NCBI GenBank assembly: GCA_025463615.1 | Contig: JAODAU010000231.1 | Coordinates: 1 to 10,057, forward strand | Direction of reading: 5' to 3' | DNA length: 10,057 nucleotides | Source: Microbacteriaceae bacterium | Lineage (GTDB): Bacteria; Actinomycetota; Actinomycetes; Actinomycetales; Microbacteriaceae | Shown: positions 1 to 6,044 of the stretch, piece after piece | How positions within the stretch are numbered: position 1 is the first letter of the stretch | Layout: every line of letters begins with the position of its first letter | Notes under the pieces: generated by a model | The model's input: the letters and a program-made list of their open reading frames with translations, nothing else | Told to the model about the DNA's origin: nothing | Database searches by the model: none | Made by a program: the position numbers and the translations under genes

Positions 1-1397
1 AGCCGATCGCTCGCGGCCGCACGATCGAAGTCGGGCCCAGCCACGACGTACCCGACCAGCACGTGGTTGCCCGCGACCGTGGTCTGCACGACGGATGCCG
101 CGCCCGCCACGCCCTCGAGTGCCTGCAGCGCGGCATCCACCTCGCCCAGCTCGATGCGTCGGCCGCCCAGCTTCACCTGGTCGTCGGCGCGGCCGACGAA
201 GTACAGCCCGTCGGCCTCGAAGCGCACCAGGTCGCCGCTGCGGTAGGCGCGGTCCCAGCCGAGCGCGGGGAACGGCGCGTACTTCTCGGCATCCTTGGCC
301 GGGTCGAGGTAGCGCGCGAGCCCGACCCCGCCGATGATCAGTTCGCCGGTCTCGCCCTCCGGCACGCGCGTGCCGTCGCCGTCGACAACGGCCAAGTCCC
401 AGCCGTCGAGCGGCAGGCCGATCGGCACCGGGCGCCCGGCGGCCAGCAGCGCCGCGCACGACACGACCGTCGCCTCGGTGGGGCCGTAGGTGTTCCAGAT
501 CTGGCGGCCGCGGGCCGAGATGCGGGTCACCAGCTCGGGCGGGCAGGACTCGCCGCCGAAGATGAGCAGCCGCACCGACTCGAGCGACTCCTCCGGCCAG
601 AGCGCGGCGAGCGTGGGCACGGTCGACACGACCGTGATGCCGTGCGCGATGAGCCACGGGCCGAGGTCGGCGCCGGAGCGCACGAGCGAACGCGGCGCCG
701 GCACGAGCGCGGCGCCGTTGCGCCAGGCCAGCCACATCTCCTCGCAGGAGGCGTCGAAGGCCACGGAGAGCCCGGCGAGCACGCGGTCGCCGGGGCCGAT
801 CGGCTCGCGGGCCAGGAAGAGGCCGGCCTCGGCATCCACGAAGGCTGCGGCCGAGCGGTGCGAGACCGCGACGCCCTTCGGCACGCCCGTGGAGCCGGAG
901 GTGAAGATGATCCAGGCGTCGTCCTCGGGGCGCGGGGGCGTGAGGGCGGTGAGGCGGCCGGTCGTCGCGACCGTCGGCGCCTCGGGGGCCGGGCGGTCGT
1001 CGATGGTCGGGTCGAGCACGGTGAACGCGCCCTCCGCGCCCAGCCAGCCCACCACCGCGGCCTCGGAGAAGACGAGCTCGGCACGCTCGTCCGGGTCGTC
1101 GGCGTCGACCGGCACGTAGGCCGCGCCGACCGCCATGGTGGCCAGGATCGAGAGGTACAGCTCGCGCGTGCCCGACGGGATGCGGATGCCGACCCGGTCG
1201 CCGCGCCGCACGCCGAGGCCGGTGAGCCGGGCCACGCGGGTGTTCATGAAGCGCAGCAGCTGCCGGTAGCTGATGGCGCCGTGCGCGTCCTCGATGGCCA
1301 CCGCATCCGGGTTCCTGGCCGCCGTCGACACGAGGATGTCGATGAGCGTCCTCGGCTCCGCGCGCAGGGCACCGCGCTCGAGAACGTCCTGCTGCAC
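1..1397 (-). CDS. Pls/PosA-type non-ribosomal peptide synthetase, adenylation domain (3' end outside window)
   Basis: Partial: 465 codons are visible from the start and the gene runs off the left edge. The protein is an amino-acid-activating adenylation domain (amino acid + ATP to aminoacyl-AMP, then loading onto a carrier domain). Visible core motifs are A3 FTSGSTGVPKG (from residue 165), A4 FDASCEEMW, A5 NTYGPTEATV (from 302), A7 YRSGDL (from 385) and A8 GRADDQVKLGGRRIELGE. The A10 lysine, carrier domain and C-terminal part lie outside. No condensation domain precedes the A domain. This, together with phrases such as VPVDADDPDERA and FDASCEEMWLAWRNGA, matches the single-module Pls/PosA family, whose known members have a membrane-embedded C-terminal half and make homopoly(amino acids) such as epsilon-poly-lysine. 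The substrate cannot be read safely here. The GTG start is chosen for the GGAGG 6 bases upstream. It is divergent from the small operon beginning at 1532. The A domain is certain; the Pls/PosA assignment is likely. Confidence 0.9.
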   Translation of the reverse strand, partial: MQQDVLERGALRAEPRTLIDILVSTAARNPDAVAIEDAHGAISYRQLLRFMNTRVARLTGLGVRRGDRVGIRIPSGTRELYLSILATMAVGAAYVPVDADDPDERAELVFSEAAVVGWLGAEGAFTVLDPTIDDRPAPEAPTVATTGRLTALTPPRPEDDAWIIFTSGSTGVPKGVAVSHRSAAAFVDAEAGLFLAREPIGPGDRVLAGLSVAFDASCEEMWLAWRNGAALVPAPRSLVRSGADLGPWLIAHGITVVSTVPTLAALWPEESLESVRLLIFGGESCPPELVTRISARGRQIWNTYGPTEATVVSCAALLAAGRPVPIGLPLDGWDLAVVDGDGTRVPEGETGELIIGGVGLARYLDPAKDAEKYAPFPALGWDRAYRSGDLVRFEADGLYFVGRADDQVKLGGRRIELGEVDAALQALEGVAGAASVVQTTVAGNHVLVGYVVAGPDFDRAAASDR

Positions 1398-1403
1398 CCG
1401 TTG

Positions 1404-1408
1404 CCTCC
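1404..1408 (-). promoter_or_regulatory. Shine-Dalgarno GGAGG deciding the GTG start of the NRPS gene
   Basis: GGAGG on the minus strand ends 6 bases before GTG at 1397. No in-frame ATG is close to the first conserved residues, so this site fixes the start. Confidence 0.75.
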
Positions 1409-1409
1409 G

Positions 1410-1434
1410 TCTCGCGCCGAAGTTCGGCGTGCGA
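1410..1434. promoter_or_regulatory. Palindrome in the NRPS leader, candidate operator
   Basis: The core CGCCGAA-g-TTCGGCG (1415-1429) is a perfect 7-1-7 palindrome. Allowing two mismatches, the symmetry extends to 1410-1434 (10 of 12 positions paired). The one-base centre argues against an RNA hairpin and for a dimeric protein-binding site. It lies 2 bases upstream of the Shine-Dalgarno, where a bound repressor could block expression. Function is inferred; no regulator gene is in view. Confidence 0.35.
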
Positions 1435-1518
1435 AAGAGAGTAGTAGTGGCAGGTGAACAGCAGTCGTCGTTAACCCGCCGTCCACCCGCGCTGCGCCGG
1501 GGCGTCACATCCGCTCCG

Positions 1519-1524
1519 TACCGT
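1519..1524 (+). promoter_or_regulatory. -10 box TACCGT for a leaderless transcript
   Basis: TACCGT fits the actinobacterial TANNNT -10 consensus. It ends 7 bases before the GTG at 1532, which places the expected transcription start on the first base of that codon. No convincing -35 is seen, as is common for such promoters. There is no Shine-Dalgarno before 1532. Confidence 0.5.
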
Positions 1525-1531
1525 CTCTGGG

Positions 1532-1621
1532 GTGAAGACCAGGCACACCGCGATCGAGGATTTCGACGACATCGAGTGGGACGACGACGAGCTCGCGTCG
1601 TTCGCCCTCATCGACCTGTGA
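1532..1621 (+). CDS. 29-residue acidic micro-ORF (leaderless, coupled to next gene)
   Basis: GTG to TGA gives 29 residues with a basic start (MKTRH) followed by an acidic body containing DDIEWDDDELASFALIDL; 10 of 29 residues are Asp or Glu. No Cys is present and there is no signal peptide or membrane segment. Evidence for translation: 28 of 29 codons end in G or C, matching the genes around it; a -10 box sits at leaderless spacing; and the stop overlaps the GTG of the next gene (GTGA). I do not recognise a family. It may be a leader whose translation drives the downstream gene (which has no Shine-Dalgarno of its own), an acidic partner peptide binding the 108-residue protein, or, less supported, a precursor peptide, since no maturation enzyme is adjacent. 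Confidence 0.55.
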   Translation: MKTRHTAIEDFDDIEWDDDELASFALIDL

Positions 1622-1944
1622 TCGCCGTCAGCCTGACGGTCCGCTCGGCGGAGTCGGCGCTCTGGCTCGACCTCGTGCGGCACCGGCTGCGCCGCTTCGA
1701 CCCGGTGCGCGTCGACGCCACGGAGTCCATCGCCTCCATCCCGGGCATCGGCACGATCCTCATCGACGACCGGCCCGCGCGCCTCGTCCTCGGCGCCGTC
1801 GCCGCCGACCACCGCGGTGCCGAGAACATCCGCGCGGCGCTGCTGCACGAGATCGCGGCGGCCGTGCCCGAGAGCACGGCCCACTCGCGCCTCACCCTCG
1901 AGTGGAGCTACCCCGACATCGTGCCGGTGCGCCTCCGCGGCTGA
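1618..1944 (+). CDS. 108-residue protein of unknown function (possibly DUF2218-like)
   Basis: The GTG start overlaps the micro-ORF stop by four bases (GTGA) and lacks a Shine-Dalgarno, so translational coupling is likely. The protein starts MIAVSLTVRSAESALWLDLV and ends WSYPDIVPVRLRG. It is soluble, with no signal peptide or transmembrane stretch. The predicted order is strand (AVSLTVRS), helix (AESALWLDLVRHRLRRF), strands, strand (ARLVLGAVAADH), helix (GAENIRAALLHEIAAAV), strand (RLTLEW). The strand-helix-strand ending in a Leu-Glu-Trp resembles what I recall of the DUF2218 family of roughly 100-residue proteins, but no diagnostic motif confirms it. The stop lies two bases from the stop of the convergent dioxygenase gene, leaving no room for a terminator between them. 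Function is unknown. Confidence 0.65.
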   Translation: MIAVSLTVRSAESALWLDLVRHRLRRFDPVRVDATESIASIPGIGTILIDDRPARLVLGAVAADHRGAENIRAALLHEIAAAVPESTAHSRLTLEWSYPDIVPVRLRG

Positions 1945-1946
1945 CG

Positions 1947-2804
1947 CTACAGGCCGTCGTCGTCGCGCCAGTGCTCCTGCCAGCGCCAGTCGATCGGCTC
2001 GCTGGCCCGCTGGTACCGGATGTCGGTCGACAGCCGCACCCGCCGGCCCGGGTCGACGTTGTCGGTCGAGGCGTGCACCACGTACGCCGAGTGCACCATC
2101 ACGTCGCCGGCGCGATAGTCGGAGAGCAGCCAGCGCGCGTCGTGCCGATCGGCCAGGCCCGGCAGGTCCGCCGTGAGGGATCGCGCGGGCGGCCGCTTCC
2201 CCGCGCCGGCCGCGCGCTCCGCGGCGAGCGCCCAGTGGTGGCTGCCCTCGAGGTAGGCCAGGCCGCCGAGCTCGACGGGGGTGTCGCCGAGCGGGATCCA
2301 CATCGAGAGCACCCGCTCGCTGCCCTCGCGCAGGTAGACGAGGTCGTAGTGCGCCTGCGTGGCGGTGCCGATGCCGTTCTCCCCCGGCCGGATGTGGCGG
2401 ATGATCTTGCGCCGGTGCAGGTGCACCTCGTCCCCGAGGAACCACGCGAACCAGTCGCGGATCGCCGGGTGCGACGTGAGCGCCGCGTACTCCTCGCCCG
2501 GCACGATGTCGCCGAAGAGCAGCTCGCGGGTGAGCCCGGCATCCACCGCGCCGTCCGCGCCGACGCCGACCCGCGGGTCGGAGCCCGGCTCGACCAGGCC
2601 GGTGGGCGCGAGCACCGAGAAGTAGTACTCGCGGAACGCGCCCACCAGCTCCGGGTCGAGGTGCCCGGTGAGGTAGAGGTACCCGTCGCGGCGCAGGCGC
2701 GACCACAACAGCTCCCGATCCGCGCGCTCCCCGGCGGGCACCGGAGCGAGCCGCCCCAGGCGTGCGGGCGACTCGCTGAGTGTGTAGCCGTTGGAGGTGA
2801 TCAC
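1947..2804 (-). CDS. Phytanoyl-CoA dioxygenase (PhyH) family Fe(II)/2-oxoglutarate oxygenase
   Basis: 285 residues, cytoplasmic, the usual PhyH length. Such enzymes bind Fe(II) and couple 2-oxoglutarate decarboxylation to hydroxylation of a small molecule. Visible iron ligands are H152-x-D154 (AHYDLVYL) and the distal H244 (VVHASTDN); R257 (RVRLSTDIRY) is the expected 2-oxoglutarate contact. A second family signature, GGLAYLEGSHHW, lies at 180-191. The start is the GTG overlapping the TGA of the solute-binding-protein gene (GTGA), which indicates coupled translation; the reading frame stays open upstream but only as antisense of that gene's frame. As the last gene of a sugar ABC transporter operon, it probably acts on the imported compound or a derivative. 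The substrate cannot be predicted. The family call is firm. Confidence 0.9.
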   Translation of the reverse strand: MITSNGYTLSESPARLGRLAPVPAGERADRELLWSRLRRDGYLYLTGHLDPELVGAFREYYFSVLAPTGLVEPGSDPRVGVGADGAVDAGLTRELLFGDIVPGEEYAALTSHPAIRDWFAWFLGDEVHLHRRKIIRHIRPGENGIGTATQAHYDLVYLREGSERVLSMWIPLGDTPVELGGLAYLEGSHHWALAAERAAGAGKRPPARSLTADLPGLADRHDARWLLSDYRAGDVMVHSAYVVHASTDNVDPGRRVRLSTDIRYQRASEPIDWRWQEHWRDDDGL

Positions 2805-4135
2805 CTGGCACTCACCGTGAATCCCTGGGCCTTTCCATACTTCACCAAGGACTGCTGCCAGGCCCGGAGGCCGACGTTCAGGTCGCCGGCCTTCGCGTAC
2901 TGGGCACCCACATCGTCGCCGAACACGCTGTGCGCGTAGACCGTGTAGGGCAGGAAGGTCCAGCCTTTCGAGACGGTGCGTGCGCCCCGCGCCAGGACCT
3001 CGTTGATCTTCTGGCCGCCGAAGTAGGCGGGGGTCTCGTCGAGGAACGCCTTCGAGGCGAGGTCGGCGGTGGTCGAGGGGAAGCCGGCGCCCGAGAGGAA
3101 GAGCTTCACCCCCTGCGTCGAGTGGTTCAGCCACTTGACGAATCCGGCGGCCAGCGCCGGGTTCCTGCTCTGCTTGAGCACCGCCTCTGAGCTGCCCCCG
3201 TTCTCCGCGTTGCTGACCGTGTCGCCGTAGTTCGGCATCGGCGCGACGCGCCACGCACCCGAGCCGGCTGCGACGGACGACTCGAGCACGCCCGGCATCC
3301 ACGCCCCCGTCACCAGGGTGGCGATGCGCCCGTCGCCGAGCGCCGTGTACCAGTCGTCGGTCCAGGCGCTGATCGGCGCCACGAGCCTGCCCTGGACGAG
3401 CTGGTTCCAGGTGTCCGCCCACCGTGTCGTGCCGGCATCCTGCAGGTCTATGGTCACGTCGTCGCCCTTCACGGTGAACGGATGCCCGCCCGCCTGCCAG
3501 ATCATGCTCTCGGTGAACCCGGCGTCGCCGGTGTCACTGGTGATGTACGTGTTCGGGTCGCCGGCGTGGATGATCCTGGCGTCGGCCACGTACTCGGCCC
3601 AGGTCGTCGGCGGCTGAAGCTCGTACCTGTCGAAGACCTCCTTGTTGTAGAACATCGCCATGGGGCCGGAGTCCTCGGGCAGGCCGTAGAGGCCGCCGTC
3701 GATGCTGACCGAGCTCCAGGGGCCCGGTGTGTAGTCCTTCTCGAGCGCGTCGAACCCGTATCTGGTGAGGTCGACCAGCGAGTGGCCCAGCACGAACTGG
3801 GGTACGGCGTAGTACTCGATCTGCGCCACATCCGGCGCGCCCGAGCCGGCCTTGATCGCGTTCTGCAGCTTGGTGTACTCGGTGGTGTTGGTGCCCGCGT
3901 TCACGAGCGTGACCTTCACCTTCGGGTACGCCTTCTCGAAGGCCTTCACCTGGGCGGGTGCCTGCGGAGTCCACGACCAGTACGTGAGGCTCCCGCCCCT
4001 GGCGAGCGCGGCATCCACGTCGTCGCCGCCCGACGACGTGCCGCCGCCGCTCGAGCAGGCGACGAGGCCGGCGCCCAGCAGCGCGGTCGCGAGGAGTGCC
4101 GTCGCGCCGCGGCGCACCGATGTGCTGTGTCTCAT
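2801..4135 (-). CDS. ABC transporter solute-binding lipoprotein (carbohydrate, family 1)
   Basis: 444 residues, typical for the MalE-like SBP_bac_1 group. It has a lipoprotein signal: basic N-region (MRHSTSVRRG), hydrophobic core, and lipobox LVAC with Cys27 as the lipidation site, followed by a Gly/Ser-rich linker. The mature protein opens with LTYWSWTP, a hallmark of sugar-binding components, and contains GLPEDSGPMAMFYNKEVFDRY and the capture-domain pattern FVKWLNHSTQGVKLFLSGAG. It is anchored outside the membrane and delivers substrate to the two permeases encoded just upstream (13-base gap). The ATG at 4135 is chosen over an in-frame upstream start at 4243 because AAGGAG lies 5 bases before it, the signal peptide starts there, and the longer form would overlap the permease gene by 95 bases. 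The exact sugar is unknown. Confidence 0.93.
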   Translation of the reverse strand: MRHSTSVRRGATALLATALLGAGLVACSSGGGTSSGGDDVDAALARGGSLTYWSWTPQAPAQVKAFEKAYPKVKVTLVNAGTNTTEYTKLQNAIKAGSGAPDVAQIEYYAVPQFVLGHSLVDLTRYGFDALEKDYTPGPWSSVSIDGGLYGLPEDSGPMAMFYNKEVFDRYELQPPTTWAEYVADARIIHAGDPNTYITSDTGDAGFTESMIWQAGGHPFTVKGDDVTIDLQDAGTTRWADTWNQLVQGRLVAPISAWTDDWYTALGDGRIATLVTGAWMPGVLESSVAAGSGAWRVAPMPNYGDTVSNAENGGSSEAVLKQSRNPALAAGFVKWLNHSTQGVKLFLSGAGFPSTTADLASKAFLDETPAYFGGQKINEVLARGARTVSKGWTFLPYTVYAHSVFGDDVGAQYAKAGDLNVGLRAWQQSLVKYGKAQGFTVSAR

Positions 4136-4140
4136 GTCGG

Positions 4141-4146
4141 CTCCTT
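4141..4146 (-). promoter_or_regulatory. Shine-Dalgarno AAGGAG of the solute-binding protein
   Basis: AAGGAG, 5 bases before the ATG at 4135, is the strongest ribosome site in this operon. It would allow the binding protein to be made in excess over the permeases, as expected for ABC importers. Confidence 0.75.
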
Positions 4147-4148
4147 CA

Positions 4149-5024
4149 TCATTGTGTGACGCCTCCCGCTCCCAGGCCCGACCGCCAGGAGCGCTGCAGC
4201 ACGAGAAAGGCCGCGACGATCGGCACGATCGTGAGCAGCGCACCGGTGATCACGAGGTCGTTGATCGGCCGGGCGCCCACGCCGCTGGCCTGCGCGCTCC
4301 ACTGGCTCAGCCCGACGGTGAGCGGATACCAGCGGGGATCGCTCAGCATGATCAGCGGCAGAAAGTAGTTGTTCCAGGTGGCGACTATGGCGAACAGCAG
4401 CACGGTGACGATGCCGGGCGCGAGCAATCGCAGCGCGATGGTCGCGAAGATGCGCAGCTCGCCGGCGCCGTCGATGCGGGCCGCCTCGAGAAGTTCGTCG
4501 GGGATGGCGTCTGCCGCGTAGATCCACACGAGGTAGAGGCCGAACGGACTGACGAGCGACGGGATGATCACCGACCACGGGGTGTTCGTGAGCCCCGCCT
4601 GGCTGAACAGCAGGAACGTGGGGACCGCGAGTGCCGTGCCCGGGATCGCGATCGCGCCGAGCACCACGGCGAACACGACCCGTCGGCCGGGGAAGCGGAA
4701 CTTGGCCAGGCCGTACCCCGCCGCGCTGGCCAGCAGCGTCGCGCCGCCCGCTCCCACGACGACGTAGAGGAGCGTGTTGCCGAGCCATTGCACGAAGATG
4801 CCACCGCGGTAGGTGAGGGTGCGCGCGATGTTCGAGAAGAGATCGAAGTGCGGCCCGAAGGCCAGCCCGAACGTCGAGTAGAGGTCGCCCTGGCTCTTGG
4901 TGGCATTGATCACCAGCCAGGCGAGCGGGAACAGCGAGTAGAGCACGACGACAAGCATCAGGGCGGTGAGCAGGAGGGAGGGTCGCGGCCTCGGCATCCC
5001 GACCCGGCCGGTCGCGGTGCTCAT
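4149..5024 (-). CDS. Carbohydrate ABC transporter permease, MalG type
   Basis: 291 residues with about six membrane segments: the first is LLLTALMLVVVLYSLFPLAW (residues 17-36), and others fall around 85-102, 115-140, 150-171, 200-215 and near the C-terminus. The cytoplasmic EAA loop that docks the ATPase is seen as EAARIDGAGELRIFATIALR (180-199). The short N-terminus and a periplasmic first loop directly after segment 1 fit the MalG (inner permease 2) subgroup. ATG overlaps the TGA of the upstream permease gene by four bases (ATGA), so the two subunits are made together and pair in the membrane. No ATPase gene follows; actinobacterial sugar importers often share one MsiK-like ATPase. The substrate is unknown. 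Confidence 0.93.
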   Translation of the reverse strand: MSTATGRVGMPRPRPSLLLTALMLVVVLYSLFPLAWLVINATKSQGDLYSTFGLAFGPHFDLFSNIARTLTYRGGIFVQWLGNTLLYVVVGAGGATLLASAAGYGLAKFRFPGRRVVFAVVLGAIAIPGTALAVPTFLLFSQAGLTNTPWSVIIPSLVSPFGLYLVWIYAADAIPDELLEAARIDGAGELRIFATIALRLLAPGIVTVLLFAIVATWNNYFLPLIMLSDPRWYPLTVGLSQWSAQASGVGARPINDLVITGALLTIVPIVAAFLVLQRSWRSGLGAGGVTQ

Positions 5025-5899
5025 CGGGTCTCCACCCGCGAACCGCGAAGCTGCACGACGTACGCGATGACCGCGGTGAGCAGGCCCATCACGATCGCGA
5101 CCGACGCCGCATAGTTGAACTCCTGGCCGCCGAACGACAGGTTGTACGCGTAGAGGTTGGGGGTGAAGTACGTCGAGATCGCGTTAGGCGCCACCACTTT
5201 GAGCAGGTTCGGCTCGTTGAACAGCTGGAACGACCCGATGATCGAGAAGATCGTGGCGATGAGGATGGCGCCCCGCAGCGCCGGGAGCTTGACGCTCAGT
5301 GCGAGGCGCAGGTCACCCGCGCCGTCGAGGGTCGCCGCCTCGTAGAGCTCGGCCGGGATCGCGCGCAACGCCGCGTAGAAGATGAGCATGTTGTAGCCCA
5401 GGAACTCCCAGGTCACGATGTTGCCGATCGACCCCAGGATCCATCCGGGCGAGAGCGGCTGCAGGATGTCGCTCCCGAGCGCCGCATTGACCCCGCCGGT
5501 CAACCCGAAGTCTGCGCTGTACATGAATCCCCACAGCAGCGCAGCGACGACACCGGGCACGGCGTAGGGCAGGAAGATCGCAATGCGGATGAAGGCGCGG
5601 AACCGAAGCCGCGCGCTGTCGATCGCCAGCGCCGCCAGGAGCGCGAGGGCGAGCATGATCGGCACCTGCACGACGAGCAACACGGTGACGCGCCCGAGGG
5701 CACTCCAGAACTTCGGGTCGGCGAACACGGCGAGGTAGTTGCCGAGGCCCACGAACACGGTGCCGCCGACCAGCTGGTCCCGGAACATGCTCAGGCCGAG
5801 CGCGTAGGCCACCGGAGCCACGAAGACCGCGACGAACACCGCCGCGAACGGGCCCACGAACCACCACCCGCGCCACTCCCGCGTCGTTCGTCGAGTCAT
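5021..5899 (-). CDS. Carbohydrate ABC transporter permease, MalF type
   Basis: 292 residues with six predicted membrane segments: FVGPFAAVFVAVFVAPVAYA (14-33), around 71-93, 103-126, 153-180, 210-225 and 262-284. The EAA loop is EAATLDGAGDLRLALSVKLP (187-206). Opening with a short basic cytoplasmic tail and WWFVGPF is typical of MalF/UgpA-like subunits. It is the first gene of the operon; the ATG at 5899 follows a purine-rich stretch, with AGG 8 bases upstream and a GGGGGA slightly farther. Leader and promoter lie in 5900-5962 with candidate operators. It works with the MalG-type subunit as a heterodimeric channel for a sugar or sugar derivative. Confidence 0.93.
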   Translation of the reverse strand: MTRRTTREWRGWWFVGPFAAVFVAVFVAPVAYALGLSMFRDQLVGGTVFVGLGNYLAVFADPKFWSALGRVTVLLVVQVPIMLALALLAALAIDSARLRFRAFIRIAIFLPYAVPGVVAALLWGFMYSADFGLTGGVNAALGSDILQPLSPGWILGSIGNIVTWEFLGYNMLIFYAALRAIPAELYEAATLDGAGDLRLALSVKLPALRGAILIATIFSIIGSFQLFNEPNLLKVVAPNAISTYFTPNLYAYNLSFGGQEFNYAASVAIVMGLLTAVIAYVVQLRGSRVETR

Positions 5900-5923
5900 C
5901 GGGTTGACCTGATCCCCCTGTTT

Positions 5924-5962
5924 GCGTCACCATGACGTGCAGCGACGATACCATGGTGACGC
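5924..5962. promoter_or_regulatory. 11-bp perfect inverted repeat flanking the -10 box: candidate operator
   Basis: GCGTCACCATG (5924-5934) and CATGGTGACGC (5952-5962) are exact inverted copies separated by 17 bases. Each arm has local symmetry: CGTCA-cca-TGACG at 5925-5937 and ACCATGGT at 5950-5957. The arm centres are 28 bp apart. The intervening bases hold the best -10 box of the transporter operon, so a bound protein would block initiation. This fits LacI/ROK-type control of sugar operons; the regulator is not in the window. Confidence 0.55.
5945..5950 (-). promoter_or_regulatory. Putative -10 box TATCGT of the ABC-transporter operon
   Basis: TATCGT on the minus strand fits TANNNT. Transcription would start near 5938, giving a leader of about 40 bases that includes the purine-rich ribosome site before 5899. 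No good -35 is seen 16-19 bases upstream, which would suit an activator-dependent or extended promoter. This is the only decent candidate in the 145-base gap. Confidence 0.4.
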
Positions 5963-5985
5963 CACCATTCCCAGTGTTGTGCGCG

Positions 5986-5992
5986 GGTGACG
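5986..5992 (+). promoter_or_regulatory. Third GGTGACG heptamer, possible auxiliary operator
   Basis: GGTGACG recurs here 31 bp from the copy at 5955-5961, which in turn is 30 bp centre to centre from the inverted copy at 5925-5931. Three sites spaced by about three helical turns would lie on the same DNA face. It lies between the transporter promoter and the ogt promoter, so it could affect either. Confidence 0.3.
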
Positions 5993-6032
5993 ACATGTCC
6001 GAAAACCGCGAGCCGAGGCGCGGTCGCCGGCG

Positions 6033-6038
6033 CAGACT
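6033..6038 (+). promoter_or_regulatory. Putative -10 box CAGACT of ogt (leaderless)
   Basis: CAGACT resembles the TANNCT/T boxes found before leaderless actinobacterial genes. It ends 6 bases before the ATG at 6045, so that A would be the first transcribed base. There is no Shine-Dalgarno before the ATG. Confidence 0.4.
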
Positions 6039-6044
6039 GGATGC

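Noticed and set aside
63..1457. Long plus-strand open frame opposite the NRPS gene
   Set aside because: Its product is a low-complexity Arg/Ala/Gly/His-rich string without motifs; the opposite strand encodes clear adenylation-domain motifs.
1398..1531. TACTCT near 1445 (minus strand) as promoter of the NRPS gene
   Set aside because: It fits TANNNT, but there is no -35 at 16-19 bases and such hexamers are common; not strong enough to list.
1273..1944. Longer version of the 108-residue protein starting inside the NRPS gene
   Set aside because: The extension runs antisense to the synthetase start and through the micro-ORF in another frame; codon bias and the GTGA overlap favour 1618.
1947..3422. 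Extended N-terminus (491 residues) for the dioxygenase
   Set aside because: The extra 206 codons are antisense-like low complexity lying inside the solute-binding-protein gene; the GTG at 2804 gives a normal PhyH length and an operon overlap.
2801..4243. Longer solute-binding protein starting at 4243
   Set aside because: It would place 36 residues before the lipoprotein signal and overlap the permease gene; a strong AAGGAG precedes the ATG at 4135.
3852..5114. 420-codon plus-strand open frame across the ABC transporter genes
   Set aside because: It crosses two genes with convincing minus-strand products, and its translation is charged and low complexity; typical antisense artefact of high GC.
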